Part shown: positions 1 to 7,473 of the stretch, piece after piece
How positions within the stretch are numbered: position 1 is the stretch's first letter
Layout: each line of letters opens with the position of its first letter
Assembly (NCBI GenBank): GCA_938083085.1
Contig: CALLKX010000042.1
Span: forward strand, 62,001 to 126,000
DNA from: an uncultured bacterium
GTDB lineage: Bacteria; Planctomycetota; UBA1135; GCA-002686595
Direction: 5' to 3'
DNA length: 64,000 nt
The notes under the pieces: generated by a model
The model's input: only the letters and a program-made list of their open reading frames with translations
Database searches by the model: none
What the model was told of the DNA's origin: nothing
Made by a program: the position numbers and the translations under genes

Positions 1-462
1 ATGGTCCGCTCGTCGAGCAACCGCCAGGTGGAGCGCTCCCTGCGTGATGCCTTGGCGGACGACCGCGCCCGGAGCAAGCTGGGCAGGATCAGTCAGTTCG
101 GGCTGCTCGAACTGACCCGTCAACGGCTCGGCCCGGGCACGCACAAGAAGGTGTTCCAGGCCTGCCCTCGCTGCCGCGGCACAGGCCGTGTCCGGACGGT
201 CGAGTCTCGGTCCCAGGCGATCCTCCGCCGGCTCGGTGGAGCCGTGGTCCAGAAGGGCTTCACCAAGGTCGAGGTCAGGGCTCACCCGGAGGTCGTCCAA
301 TACCTCAAGGAGGACCTGTGGGACTGGGTGCGCGCCCTCGAGCACCGCTCCGAGAAGCAGATCGAGCTCACCGCGGTGCCCGACCAGATGGAGGACAGCG
401 TCCTGCGCTACCTCCGCGCTGATGGGCGCGAGGTTCGCCCGGGCGGCCGCAGGAAACGCTGA
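1..462 (+). CDS. Ribonuclease E/G family protein, C-terminal part (5' truncated)
   Basis: C-terminal 153 residues of an RNase E/G-type endoribonuclease, which cleaves single-stranded RNA in rRNA maturation and mRNA decay. The visible part holds the RISQFGLLELTRQRL segment, followed by a CPRCRGTGR motif (the zinc-link CPxCxGxG of the family) and the tail of the DNase I-like/KH-type region. The first base of the window happens to be an ATG, but family members have a conserved stretch running into this Met from the upstream catalytic domain, so it is almost certainly internal and the gene begins outside the window. It is followed by a GC-rich hairpin at 470-498. Family assignment is firm; RNase E versus G cannot be decided from this fragment. 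Confidence 0.9.
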   Translation: MVRSSSNRQVERSLRDALADDRARSKLGRISQFGLLELTRQRLGPGTHKKVFQACPRCRGTGRVRTVESRSQAILRRLGGAVVQKGFTKVEVRAHPEVVQYLKEDLWDWVRALEHRSEKQIELTAVPDQMEDSVLRYLRADGREVRPGGRRKR

Positions 463-469
463 CTTTGGT

Positions 470-498
470 CCGGGGAGCGGGCTGCGCCCGCTCCCCGG
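470..498 (+). terminator. Hairpin after RNase E/G gene
   Basis: Perfect 12-bp inverted repeat (CCGGGGAGCGGG / CCCGCTCCCCGG) with a 5-nt loop, starting 7 nt after the stop codon. There is no clear T tract after it, so it may be a weak terminator or a 3' end stabiliser. Confidence 0.55.
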
Positions 499-828
499 TA
501 CTTAGGTCCTGACAGGACCTGCGAGGGCCGGCCCTCGCCGCCCGCAGGCGCCCCCCCCCCCGGGTGCGGCGGTTGGGCGCACGCGGCCCGCAGGAGCGCC
601 TCGCGCCGTGAGGGCCCCGGGAGCATTGCCCCTCGTTAGGAGCACGCCTGGGTCTACGCTGCGGCGAGGAGGGGACGCCGCAGGACCCCGGGAGGGTGCT
701 TGGGTCTTGTCTCGCTGACGCTGCGGTGGGTCTCTTCACCGGTTCACGGGGCGGACTCCACCCTTGGGTGGGTCAGGGGGCGGCCCGCTGGGGGCCCCAA
801 TGACTCGCGGGGAGGGGTGCCAGGGCGG
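499..828. other. Intergenic region before rplU
   Basis: About 330 nt with no convincing gene, tRNA or known RNA. It contains a C run near 551-561 and a perfect 8-bp hairpin (CTGCGGCG / CGCCGCAG) at 659-683. The frames that stay open here have no family features and overlap each other on both strands, as expected in GC-rich DNA. Confidence 0.5.
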
Positions 829-857
829 TTGTGCTCGGAGGGGGCCCGTCGTATGCT
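829..857 (+). promoter_or_regulatory. Putative sigma70-type promoter of rplU-rpmA(-obg)
   Basis: TTGTGC at 829-834 and TATGCT at 852-857 are separated by exactly 17 nt. Transcription would start near 864, giving a leader of about 100 nt before rplU, long enough for leader-based control. Based on consensus match only. Confidence 0.45.
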
Positions 858-962
858 CTTCGCCCCCTCGGCCAGCCGAGCGGCCCCCGGGAGAGAACAC
901 CGTGGGATAGCCGGACGCCCGGCGCCTCCATCCGGAGCGCATCGGGCCCGGATGCGACCCAG

Positions 963-1277
963 ATGTACGCGATCATCAGCGACCGAAACAATCAGGCCAC
1001 CGTACGCGTTGGCGACGAGATCCTTTGCGATCTCATGGACGACGCGGAGCGCGGCTCCACGATCACCTTCGACCACGTCCTGCTCGTCGGCGAGGAGGGC
1101 TCGGTGAAGATCGGCAAGCCCACCGTCGAGGGCGCCAAGGTCACCGGTGAGGTGGTCGGAGAGGCGCGCGGCGACAAGCTCGTCGTGTTCCGCTTCAAGC
1201 GCCGCAAGAACATCCGCGTCAAGCGCGGCCACCGGCAGTCCTACACTCGCGTCCGGATCACGGACATCAACGGCTGA
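963..1277 (+). CDS. rplU: 50S ribosomal protein L21
   Basis: 104-residue L21 of the large ribosomal subunit, which binds 23S rRNA domain I. The protein starts [11 protein letters not shown], matches the normal family length of about 103, and ends with the basic [21 protein letters not shown] region diagnostic of L21. The reading frame stays open upstream to 831, but the ATG at 963 gives the standard N terminus. No good Shine-Dalgarno lies in front of it. It is followed after 32 nt by rpmA, the universal rplU-rpmA pairing, and then by obg. Confidence 0.97.
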   Translation: MYAIISDRNNQATVRVGDEILCDLMDDAERGSTITFDHVLLVGEEGSVKIGKPTVEGAKVTGEVVGEARGDKLVVFRFKRRKNIRVKRGHRQSYTRVRITDING

Positions 1278-1309
1278 GCCTGCTCGGCGCCTGAAAGGAG
1301 AACACAGAC

Positions 1310-1558
1310 ATGGCACATAAGAAGGGACAGGGCTCGACCCGTAACGGCCGCGATTCCAACCCCCAATTCCGCGGCGTCAAGCGCTTCGGTGGTCAGCAGG
1401 TCACCGCCGGGACGATCCTCGTCCGTCAGTGCGGGACCCGCTTCAAGCAGGGTAAGAACGTCGGCCTCGGCAGCGACTACACCCTGTACGCACTTGTGGA
1501 CGGCACCGTCCGCTTCCAGACCGGCCGTCGTGTCCACGTGGACGCGACCGCTGAGTGA
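1310..1558 (+). CDS. rpmA: 50S ribosomal protein L27
   Basis: 82-residue L27, whose N-terminal tail reaches the peptidyl-transferase centre. It begins [19 protein letters not shown], the family signature, without the N-terminal leader that some Firmicutes cleave. An AAGGAG Shine-Dalgarno lies 9-10 nt upstream of the ATG, one of the clearer ribosome sites in this window. It lies between rplU and obg; a strong hairpin at 1578-1614 follows its stop codon. Confidence 0.97.
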   Translation: MAHKKGQGSTRNGRDSNPQFRGVKRFGGQQVTAGTILVRQCGTRFKQGKNVGLGSDYTLYALVDGTVRFQTGRRVHVDATAE

Positions 1559-1577
1559 CCCTCTCAGGGTTCGCTCT

Positions 1578-1614
1578 GCGCCGGCGCCTGGACACTCTCG
1601 TCCAGCGCCGGCGC
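1578..1614 (+). terminator. Strong hairpin between rpmA and obg
   Basis: Left arm 1578-1593 (GCGCCGGCGCCTGGAC) pairs with 1600-1614 with a single bulged G, leaving a 6-nt loop. It starts 20 nt after the rpmA stop and ends 14 nt before the obg ATG. It could reduce read-through from the ribosomal protein genes into obg. No strong T tract follows. Confidence 0.6.
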
Positions 1615-1627
1615 TTGCACATCTGAC

Positions 1628-2635
1628 ATGTCCACATTCCGCGACGAGGCTGAGGTAGAGGTGGTCGCCGGCAAGGGCGGGGACGGGATTGTGTCGTTCC
1701 GCCGCGAGGCGCTTGTCCCCCTCGGTGGTCCCGACGGCGGCGACGGCGGGAGCGGCGGCAGCGTCGTGTTCGTGGCGGACCCCAACGTCCATTCGCTGCT
1801 CGATATCGGCCGCAGGTTCCGTTACGCCGCCCGCAACGGTCAGCCGGGCGGGCCGCGGAACCGGACGGGGAAGAGCGCCCCGGACGAGGAAATCCGCGTC
1901 CCGGTCGGGACGCTGGTGTATGACTCCGAGCGCGGCAACCTGATGCGCGACCTCGCAAGGGCCGAGGACCGCCTCGTGGTGGCCGAGGGAGGCAAGCGGG
2001 GCAAGGGCAACACTCGCTTCGCGACGGCCATCCGGCAGGTGCCGCGGAAGGCCACGCACGGCACGCCTGGGGAGCAGCGGCGACTGCGGCTGGAGCTGAA
2101 GATCTTCGCGGAGGTCGGGCTCCTCGGCTTCCCCAACGCGGGCAAGTCAACGTTCATCAGCCGCGTCACTGCCGCGAGGCCCAAGGTCGCGGACTACCCG
2201 TTCACCACGCTCGACCCTCAGGTCGGGATTGCCCGAGTCAAGGAATACGACACGCTCGTGATCGCGGACCTGCCCGGGCTGATCGAAGGGGCGGCAGAGG
2301 GCGCGGGGCTGGGACACCGCTTCTTGAAGCACGTCGAGCGGTGCGGGATCCTCGTCCACCTGGTGGACGTGTCCACGGCAGCGGAGCGGGAGCCCGCGGT
2401 GGCATGGGAGACCCTGGAGGACGAGCTCCGGCGATACTCGCCTGAGCTGCACGCGAAGCCTCGCCTGACGGTGGCGTCCAAGTGCTTCGAGGACGACGGC
2501 TGGGAAGAGCGCCTCGAGCAGCTCCGCGTTGTCGCCGGGAGCACGGTGCTGGGCATGTCGTCGATCCTCGGGACCGGCGTGGACGAGGTGCTCCGGGACG
2601 CCCACCGGGTCGTCCGAGGGCTGGACGAGGCCTGA
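1628..2635 (+). CDS. obg: Obg family GTPase
   Basis: 335-residue Obg/CgtA GTPase involved in late 50S assembly and growth control. The N-terminal glycine-rich Obg fold (about residues 1-160) includes GGPDGGDGGSGGSV. In the G domain, G1 is GFPNAGKST (167-175) and G3 is DLPGLI (214-219), with PFTTLDPQVG between them. The G4 base-recognition motif is unusual: where NKxD is expected the sequence is SKCF (284-287), followed by EDD. G5 reads SSILG rather than SA. There is no C-terminal OCT domain, as in many bacteria. Position after rpmA is the classical one. Confidence 0.95.
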   Translation: MSTFRDEAEVEVVAGKGGDGIVSFRREALVPLGGPDGGDGGSGGSVVFVADPNVHSLLDIGRRFRYAARNGQPGGPRNRTGKSAPDEEIRVPVGTLVYDSERGNLMRDLARAEDRLVVAEGGKRGKGNTRFATAIRQVPRKATHGTPGEQRRLRLELKIFAEVGLLGFPNAGKSTFISRVTAARPKVADYPFTTLDPQVGIARVKEYDTLVIADLPGLIEGAAEGAGLGHRFLKHVERCGILVHLVDVSTAAEREPAVAWETLEDELRRYSPELHAKPRLTVASKCFEDDGWEERLEQLRVVAGSTVLGMSSILGTGVDEVLRDAHRVVRGLDEA

Positions 2636-2816
2636 GGCCCGCCGCGCCCGCCTCGGGCCCACCAGTTGTCCCGGCGTGAGAGGCAGTGGGACCGGCCCAT
2701 TGGGTCCTCAAGGGGCTGCCCCTCGGGCGTCGATGCCTTGCCGTGGGAGCCCGTCCAGCGGGGTCAGGCGAATCGCACAAGCCAAGATTGTGCAAGCAGC
2801 GAGCGAGGGCATAGCA

Positions 2817-4520
2817 GTGAACAACATCTCCGACGACGACTTCAGCTTCAAAGGGATCGCGCCAACGGATCGAGACGGCGCGAGCGACGAGGGTGTGGCG
2901 AGCGGCGGGGCTGCGGAGCTTCCGGCCGTGCCGGCGCCCGGACCTGCGTTCAACACCGGACCTGCGTTGAGCACCGGGCCGGATGCGCTGCTGCCGCCGC
3001 TGCCGTCCGCCGCGACGGAGGACGGCGTCGCGAAGGGGCTCTTCTCGTTCGAGGACGGCTTGCCGCGCGAGGAGGGGGAGGATGTTCCACTCGGTACCCT
3101 CTCGGAAGTCGGCCCCGCAGCCACCAACTTCACTGCCCAGAACGCGGCGGCCCAGGACTTGGCGGCCCAAGACTTGGCGGCGCAGAACCTGGCTGGGCCC
3201 GTCGGCGCGGCGGAGCGCGACCCCGAGACCACGGAGGAGCCCGAGGCCCCGCCCGCGCACTCACGGCGCCTCAGCGTCGAGATTGACGAGAGCGTCAACC
3301 CCTCATCCGCCTCGGTCAACCCGAGGCACCTGATCGAAGACTGGCTGCGGCAGATGGTGTCAGCGAACGCCAGCGACCTCATCCTTCGCAGCGGTGGGAG
3401 ACCCTCCCAGCGATTGAGCGGCAGGATCAAGTTCCTTGACGGCCAGGTCCCGGGCCCCGGGCCCATGCTCGAGGTGCTCAAGGGAATCCTGGGAGAGCGC
3501 CGTATGGAGGCGTTCATCGAATTCGGGGCGGCGGACGCGGCCCTCGACCTCGACGGACTCGGTCGGTTCCGGATCAACGCCTACAAGCAAATGGGCGAGC
3601 CGGCGATCGTCATCCGCCGCATCAACGAGGACGCCCCCGAGCTGGACGATCTTCATCTCCCCGCGGGCGACCTGAAGGCGCTCGCGCTGCGCAAGCGCGG
3701 CCTCGTGCTCGTCACCGGTGTCGCGGGTTCGGGTAAGTCGACGACCCTGTCGGCCATGATCGAGTTCATGAACCGCAACGTCGAGCGGCACATCGTCACG
3801 CTGGAGGACCCGGTCGAGCTGCTCTTCAAGGAGCGCTACTGCGTCATCAGTCAACGTGAGATCGGGACCGATACGGCGTCCTTCAAGCTCGGGCTCAAGC
3901 ACGCCCTGCGGCAGAGCCCCGACGTGATCCTCATCGGTGAGATGCGGGACGCCGAGACGGTGCTCGCGGCGCTGGAGGCGATCGAGACAGGGCACCTCGT
4001 GATGTCCACCATGCACACCGTCAACGCCGCGCAGACGGTGGATCGGATCCTCGGCTACTTCCCCGTGGAGCGGCACGCCCAGATCCGGCAGCGGATGGCG
4101 GACACCCTCGCCGGGGTCCTGTCCATGCGGCTGGTTCCTCGCGCTGGAGGTGGGCTGATCCCCGCATACGAGCTGATGAGCGCGACGCCCCAGGTTCGAG
4201 AGCTGCTCGAGATGGGCAAGACCACGGAGCTCGGCCGGGTCATCGAGTCCGGGATGGAGCCGGGACTGGTCTCGCTGAACAGCCGCCTTGCGGAGCTCGT
4301 ACAGAGCGGAGCGGTCTCTCTGGAGGACGCCTGTGAGACCTCCGATCGGCCGGACGAACTCCTGATGACCCTCCGGGGGATCCACGGGGGCGTCCGCGGG
4401 AAGGCCCGCGCTGAGGCTCAGCGAGCGGAGACGGGCGAGTCGGGACACAGCTTCAAGACCCCTCAGGCCCCTGACCCCACGGGGGAGACCGGGCTGCGGC
4501 TCCGCAAGGGGGGCCTCTGA
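2817..4520 (+). CDS. PilT/PilU-like twitching motility ATPase with low-complexity N-terminal extension
   Basis: 567-residue type IV pilus retraction-type ATPase, hexameric at the cytoplasmic face of the inner membrane. I chose the GTG at 2817 (N terminus NNISDDDFSFKG) because a GAGGG site lies just upstream and the frame before it looks non-coding; the frame is open to 2529. Residues 1-165 are Ala/Pro/Gly-rich with a short tandem repeat. The PilT-like core follows: ASDLILRSGG, Walker A GVAGSGKST near 301, Walker B ILIGEMRD near 372, and the His box GHLVMSTMHT. A charged tail of about 70 residues follows. It is distinct from the compact PilT at 21807 and closer to a PilU-like second ATPase. 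It is followed by two PDZ genes. Confidence 0.88.
   Translation: MNNISDDDFSFKGIAPTDRDGASDEGVASGGAAELPAVPAPGPAFNTGPALSTGPDALLPPLPSAATEDGVAKGLFSFEDGLPREEGEDVPLGTLSEVGPAATNFTAQNAAAQDLAAQDLAAQNLAGPVGAAERDPETTEEPEAPPAHSRRLSVEIDESVNPSSASVNPRHLIEDWLRQMVSANASDLILRSGGRPSQRLSGRIKFLDGQVPGPGPMLEVLKGILGERRMEAFIEFGAADAALDLDGLGRFRINAYKQMGEPAIVIRRINEDAPELDDLHLPAGDLKALALRKRGLVLVTGVAGSGKSTTLSAMIEFMNRNVERHIVTLEDPVELLFKERYCVISQREIGTDTASFKLGLKHALRQSPDVILIGEMRDAETVLAALEAIETGHLVMSTMHTVNAAQTVDRILGYFPVERHAQIRQRMADTLAGVLSMRLVPRAGGGLIPAYELMSATPQVRELLEMGKTTELGRVIESGMEPGLVSLNSRLAELVQSGAVSLEDACETSDRPDELLMTLRGIHGGVRGKARAEAQRAETGESGHSFKTPQAPDPTGETGLRLRKGGL
3135..3194 (+). repeat. Four 15-bp tandem repeats inside the PilT-like gene
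   Basis: Four in-frame 15-bp units (GCCCAGGACTTGGCG type) encode AQNAA, AQDLA, AQDLA, AQNLA. They lie in the low-complexity N-terminal extension, ahead of the ATPase core. Confidence 0.8.
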
Positions 4521-4622
4521 TCCTGGACAAGGGGGCAAAATTGGTGTCCCCGGGAAGGATCTCCGTGGCGTGGCGTCTGGGTGCTAACCTGCTCCCGAGC
4601 GGGGTGAGACCCTGACCGAGCC

Positions 4623-5618
4623 ATGAATGTCCCCACGATCAAGTCCCTCGCCTACCTGTCGTCGTTCGCCTGCATGAGCGCGATGGCATATTCGGGGTAC
4701 GACTACTACGAGAACGATCGCGAGGTCACCTACTTTGACGGTGATCACGCGTACGGCGTCCTCAACGGCGTGAAGGCCCCGAAGGCGCCGGTGCCGGTCG
4801 CTCTGGACTTCGCGCGGGACATCAACCCGGCGGTCGTCGAGTTCGACTGGACGGGCAAGCAGCCCCCTCCTCCCGAGGTCGTTCAGGCGGCCGAGTCGGT
4901 GGACACGCCGGATCCCGTCATCCCGGTCGAGGACATCCTCGAGGTCATCATGGTGCTCTCGGATCCGCGTGATCCGGGGGACTCCTTCTGCTCGCTCAGG
5001 TTCTCGGACAGCAACATCTCGCCCAGAGAGCAGCTGTTTTCCGTCGGCGCCTCTCTGCCGGCGCCGAACGAACAGGTCTCCGTCCTCAACATCCTCGCGG
5101 ACGGGGTCGAGTTCTCCTTCGCGGACGCGGCGCGTCCCTCGGAGGTGGTCTCACTCAGCCTTCGGTCGGAGGGCGGGGATCTGATCCGGACCCTCGGCCC
5201 TGGGGATCGCATCGTGAGCCGGACCCTGGTCGGGTCGGGCTCGGGCAGGGCTAACGAATCGGACGCGCTGCAGACGGAGCGCCGCAACGGCCAGTTCTAC
5301 ATCGGTTCGGATGACGCCAAGCAGTTTGCTGAGGGCTACCAGCAGATCCTCTCCCAGGACGTGAAGACGAAGACTCGCTACGTGGACGGGAAGCGCTCGG
5401 GGGTCGAGCTGACCGAGGTCCGTGAGGGCTCGATTGCCGCTCGCCATGGGGCCCAGTCCGGAGACGTGGTGATCTCCATCAACGGGAATCCGGTCAACAG
5501 TCAGCAGGAGGCGATCGCCTTCGCGAAGAACAACTCAGAGCGCTACTCGGTCTGGGAGGTCGAGGTCCTGCGCCTCGGTCGGATCGAGACGGTCATCTAT
5601 CACAGCTCCAACGACTGA
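4623..5618 (+). CDS. Membrane-anchored PDZ protein, GspC-like (copy 1)
   Basis: 331-residue protein with a short N-terminal hydrophobic segment (about residues 7-25), a middle region of unknown fold, and a C-terminal PDZ domain from about residue 255 (EVREGSIAARHGAQSGDVVISING). This order (one membrane anchor, periplasmic middle domain, C-terminal PDZ) is that of GspC, the inner-membrane component of type II secretion, but the identity is too low to call by eye. It is a clear tandem paralogue of the next gene: both begin MNV and share GVELTEVREGSIA-type PDZ sequence. A pilus ATPase lies just upstream, supporting a role in that machine. Alternative: a generic PDZ regulator. Confidence 0.7.
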   Translation: MNVPTIKSLAYLSSFACMSAMAYSGYDYYENDREVTYFDGDHAYGVLNGVKAPKAPVPVALDFARDINPAVVEFDWTGKQPPPPEVVQAAESVDTPDPVIPVEDILEVIMVLSDPRDPGDSFCSLRFSDSNISPREQLFSVGASLPAPNEQVSVLNILADGVEFSFADAARPSEVVSLSLRSEGGDLIRTLGPGDRIVSRTLVGSGSGRANESDALQTERRNGQFYIGSDDAKQFAEGYQQILSQDVKTKTRYVDGKRSGVELTEVREGSIAARHGAQSGDVVISINGNPVNSQQEAIAFAKNNSERYSVWEVEVLRLGRIETVIYHSSND

Positions 5619-5662
5619 ATGCGCGGCGCCCCGGGAGCTCCCCGCAGTGCGCCTCCTGTCCC

Positions 5663-6661
5663 ATGAACGTCGGCATCGTCAAGACGGCCTCCTACCTGGC
5701 CTCCACACTGCTCCTCGTTGGCGTGGCATACGTCGCGTATGACTACTACACCGACGGGCGGAACCGCGCCTACTTCGACCTGAAGCGGGCTGACTCGGTG
5801 CTCAACAACGTCAAGTCGCCGGCCGCCCCGCGAGCGGCGGCGCTGGACTACGAGGATGACATCAAGCCGGCCATCCTCCTCTCCAACTGGACCGGGGCGC
5901 TCCCCGAGATCGTGGAGGAGTCCGTGAGCACGGCGACCGACGAAGTGGTCGCCAGACTCACGCCGGTCTCCGAGGTGCTCGAGGTGCTCATGGTCCTGGT
6001 CGACGAGCGGGACCCGGGCGAGTCTCTCTGCCTCGTGCGGCTCGCCGACCTCCAGGCCGACCCGTCGGACCGCTGGTTCGCGGTTGGCTCGACCGCGAAG
6101 TCGCCAGAGGGAGAGTTCAGCGTCTATCGGATCACCGGGGCGGGCGTGGAGTTCTCCTTCGAGGACGAGGAGCGTGAACGGGAGTTCCTCACCCCAAGCT
6201 CCCTCACAGGCGCCGACCTGATCGAGTCCCTGGCTGATGGGACGGAGTTCCGGACCCGTTCAGGGACCTCGCTGATCGCGATTGCCGGCCAGCAAGAGTC
6301 GGACCTCCGGGCCCGGACTGAGCAGGTCAACGGCCAGTTCTACCTGGGGACCGAGGACGCGGAAGCGTTCGCGCAGGACTACCAGTCCATCCTCTCAAGC
6401 GACGTCAAGACCCGCACCTACATGAAGGACGGGAAGCGCGCGGGGGTGGAGATTACCGAGGTGCGAGAGGGCTCGATCGCCGGGCGCCACGGCGCACAGT
6501 CGGGGGACGTGGTCATCTCGATCAACGGGACGCCCGTCGGGAGCCAGCAGGAGGCGATCGGTTTCGCCAAGGCCAACTCCGAGCGCTACTCCGTCTGGAC
6601 CGTCGAGGTCCTTCGACTGGGTCGAGTGGAGACCCTCGTCTACCACAGCCCGGGCAAGTGA
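5663..6661 (+). CDS. Membrane-anchored PDZ protein, GspC-like (copy 2)
   Basis: 332-residue paralogue of the preceding gene with the same layout: N-terminal membrane segment (SYLASTLLLVGVAYVAYDYY), a diverged middle region containing the conserved EVLEVLMVLVDERDPGESLC block, and a C-terminal PDZ domain (EITEVREGSIAGRHGAQSGD). The PDZ half is far more conserved between the copies than the middle, suggesting different partners but the same PDZ role. The gap between the two is 44 nt. Its stop codon overlaps the coaX GTG start in a GTGA arrangement, so coaX is probably translationally coupled to it. Confidence 0.7.
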   Translation: MNVGIVKTASYLASTLLLVGVAYVAYDYYTDGRNRAYFDLKRADSVLNNVKSPAAPRAAALDYEDDIKPAILLSNWTGALPEIVEESVSTATDEVVARLTPVSEVLEVLMVLVDERDPGESLCLVRLADLQADPSDRWFAVGSTAKSPEGEFSVYRITGAGVEFSFEDEEREREFLTPSSLTGADLIESLADGTEFRTRSGTSLIAIAGQQESDLRARTEQVNGQFYLGTEDAEAFAQDYQSILSSDVKTRTYMKDGKRAGVEITEVREGSIAGRHGAQSGDVVISINGTPVGSQQEAIGFAKANSERYSVWTVEVLRLGRVETLVYHSPGK

Positions 6662-7473
6662 CCGGGGGGCAAGCGACGGGGGATGTGGTGCTGACCCTGG
6701 ACCTGGGCAACTCCAGCGCCTCGGTCGCACGCGTCAGTCCGGGAGGCGCGGAGCGTCTCGCTGCGTGCAAGGTGGGGGAGCTCAATACCCTCCTCCTTGG
6801 TGGATGCCTTGACCGCGCGGCGTCGTGCGGCGAGCGGCCCCGCTTCGCGGCGATCAGCGCCGTGGGGACGCTCGCGGAGGAGCAGCGTCTGCGAGGGCTC
6901 CTCGAGGGCATGGGGCTCGGCGTGACCGTCAACCCTGACCCGGGGTTGGAGCTTCGGCTCGACCATCCGGAGACCTGCGGGCGGGACCGCCTCTACGCGG
7001 CCCGGGGTGCTCTCGAGGAGCTTGGCCGAGAGCCTCTTCCCGTCGGCGTCCTCGTGGTGGACGCGGGGACCGCTGTGACCGTGGACGCCTTGCTGCCCAC
7101 CGCGGCGGGGGGGGTGTTCCTCGGCGGGGCCATCGCTCCAGGCCCGGGGACCCTCGCCGAGGGGCTGACCCGGGCTGGGGCCCGGCTCCCCGACTTCACC
7201 CTCAAGCAGGACGCGCCCGCGCTGGGCCGCTCCACCGAGGAGGCCCTTCAATCAGGGGTCGTCGTCGGATTCCGGGGCGCGGTGGAGGCTCTCTCGCGGT
7301 CGATCGCGGAGGAGGCCTTTGGCGGGACCACGGGGGTCGAGGGATTCGTGACCGGCGGCGCTCGCAGCCTCGCCCTCGAGGGGGTCGCGGCGGGGCTCGG
7401 CCGTCGCCCCACCGAGGTCGAACTCCTCGTGCACCTCGGCCTCGCGGCGGCCGCGCAACCGTACTCCTCATGA
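6658..7473 (+). CDS. coaX: Type III pantothenate kinase
   Basis: 271-residue CoaX-type pantothenate kinase, phosphorylating pantothenate in the first step of coenzyme A synthesis. Family motifs are present in order: LDLGNSS (ATP phosphate loop), GRDRLYAA, VVDAGTAVTVDAL (catalytic Asp region) and FLGGAIAPGPGTLAEGL. Length is normal. The GTG start at 6658 overlaps the upstream TGA, and the 3' end overlaps the next gene in an ATGA, so this gene sits in a translationally coupled string with the PDZ gene and the MnmE-like gene. Confidence 0.92.
   Translation: MTGGQATGDVVLTLDLGNSSASVARVSPGGAERLAACKVGELNTLLLGGCLDRAASCGERPRFAAISAVGTLAEEQRLRGLLEGMGLGVTVNPDPGLELRLDHPETCGRDRLYAARGALEELGREPLPVGVLVVDAGTAVTVDALLPTAAGGVFLGGAIAPGPGTLAEGLTRAGARLPDFTLKQDAPALGRSTEEALQSGVVVGFRGAVEALSRSIAEEAFGGTTGVEGFVTGGARSLALEGVAAGLGRRPTEVELLVHLGLAAAAQPYSS

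Noticed and set aside
700-830. Possible tRNA-like GGTTCA segment around 743
   Set aside because: No cloverleaf stems or acceptor end can be formed around it.
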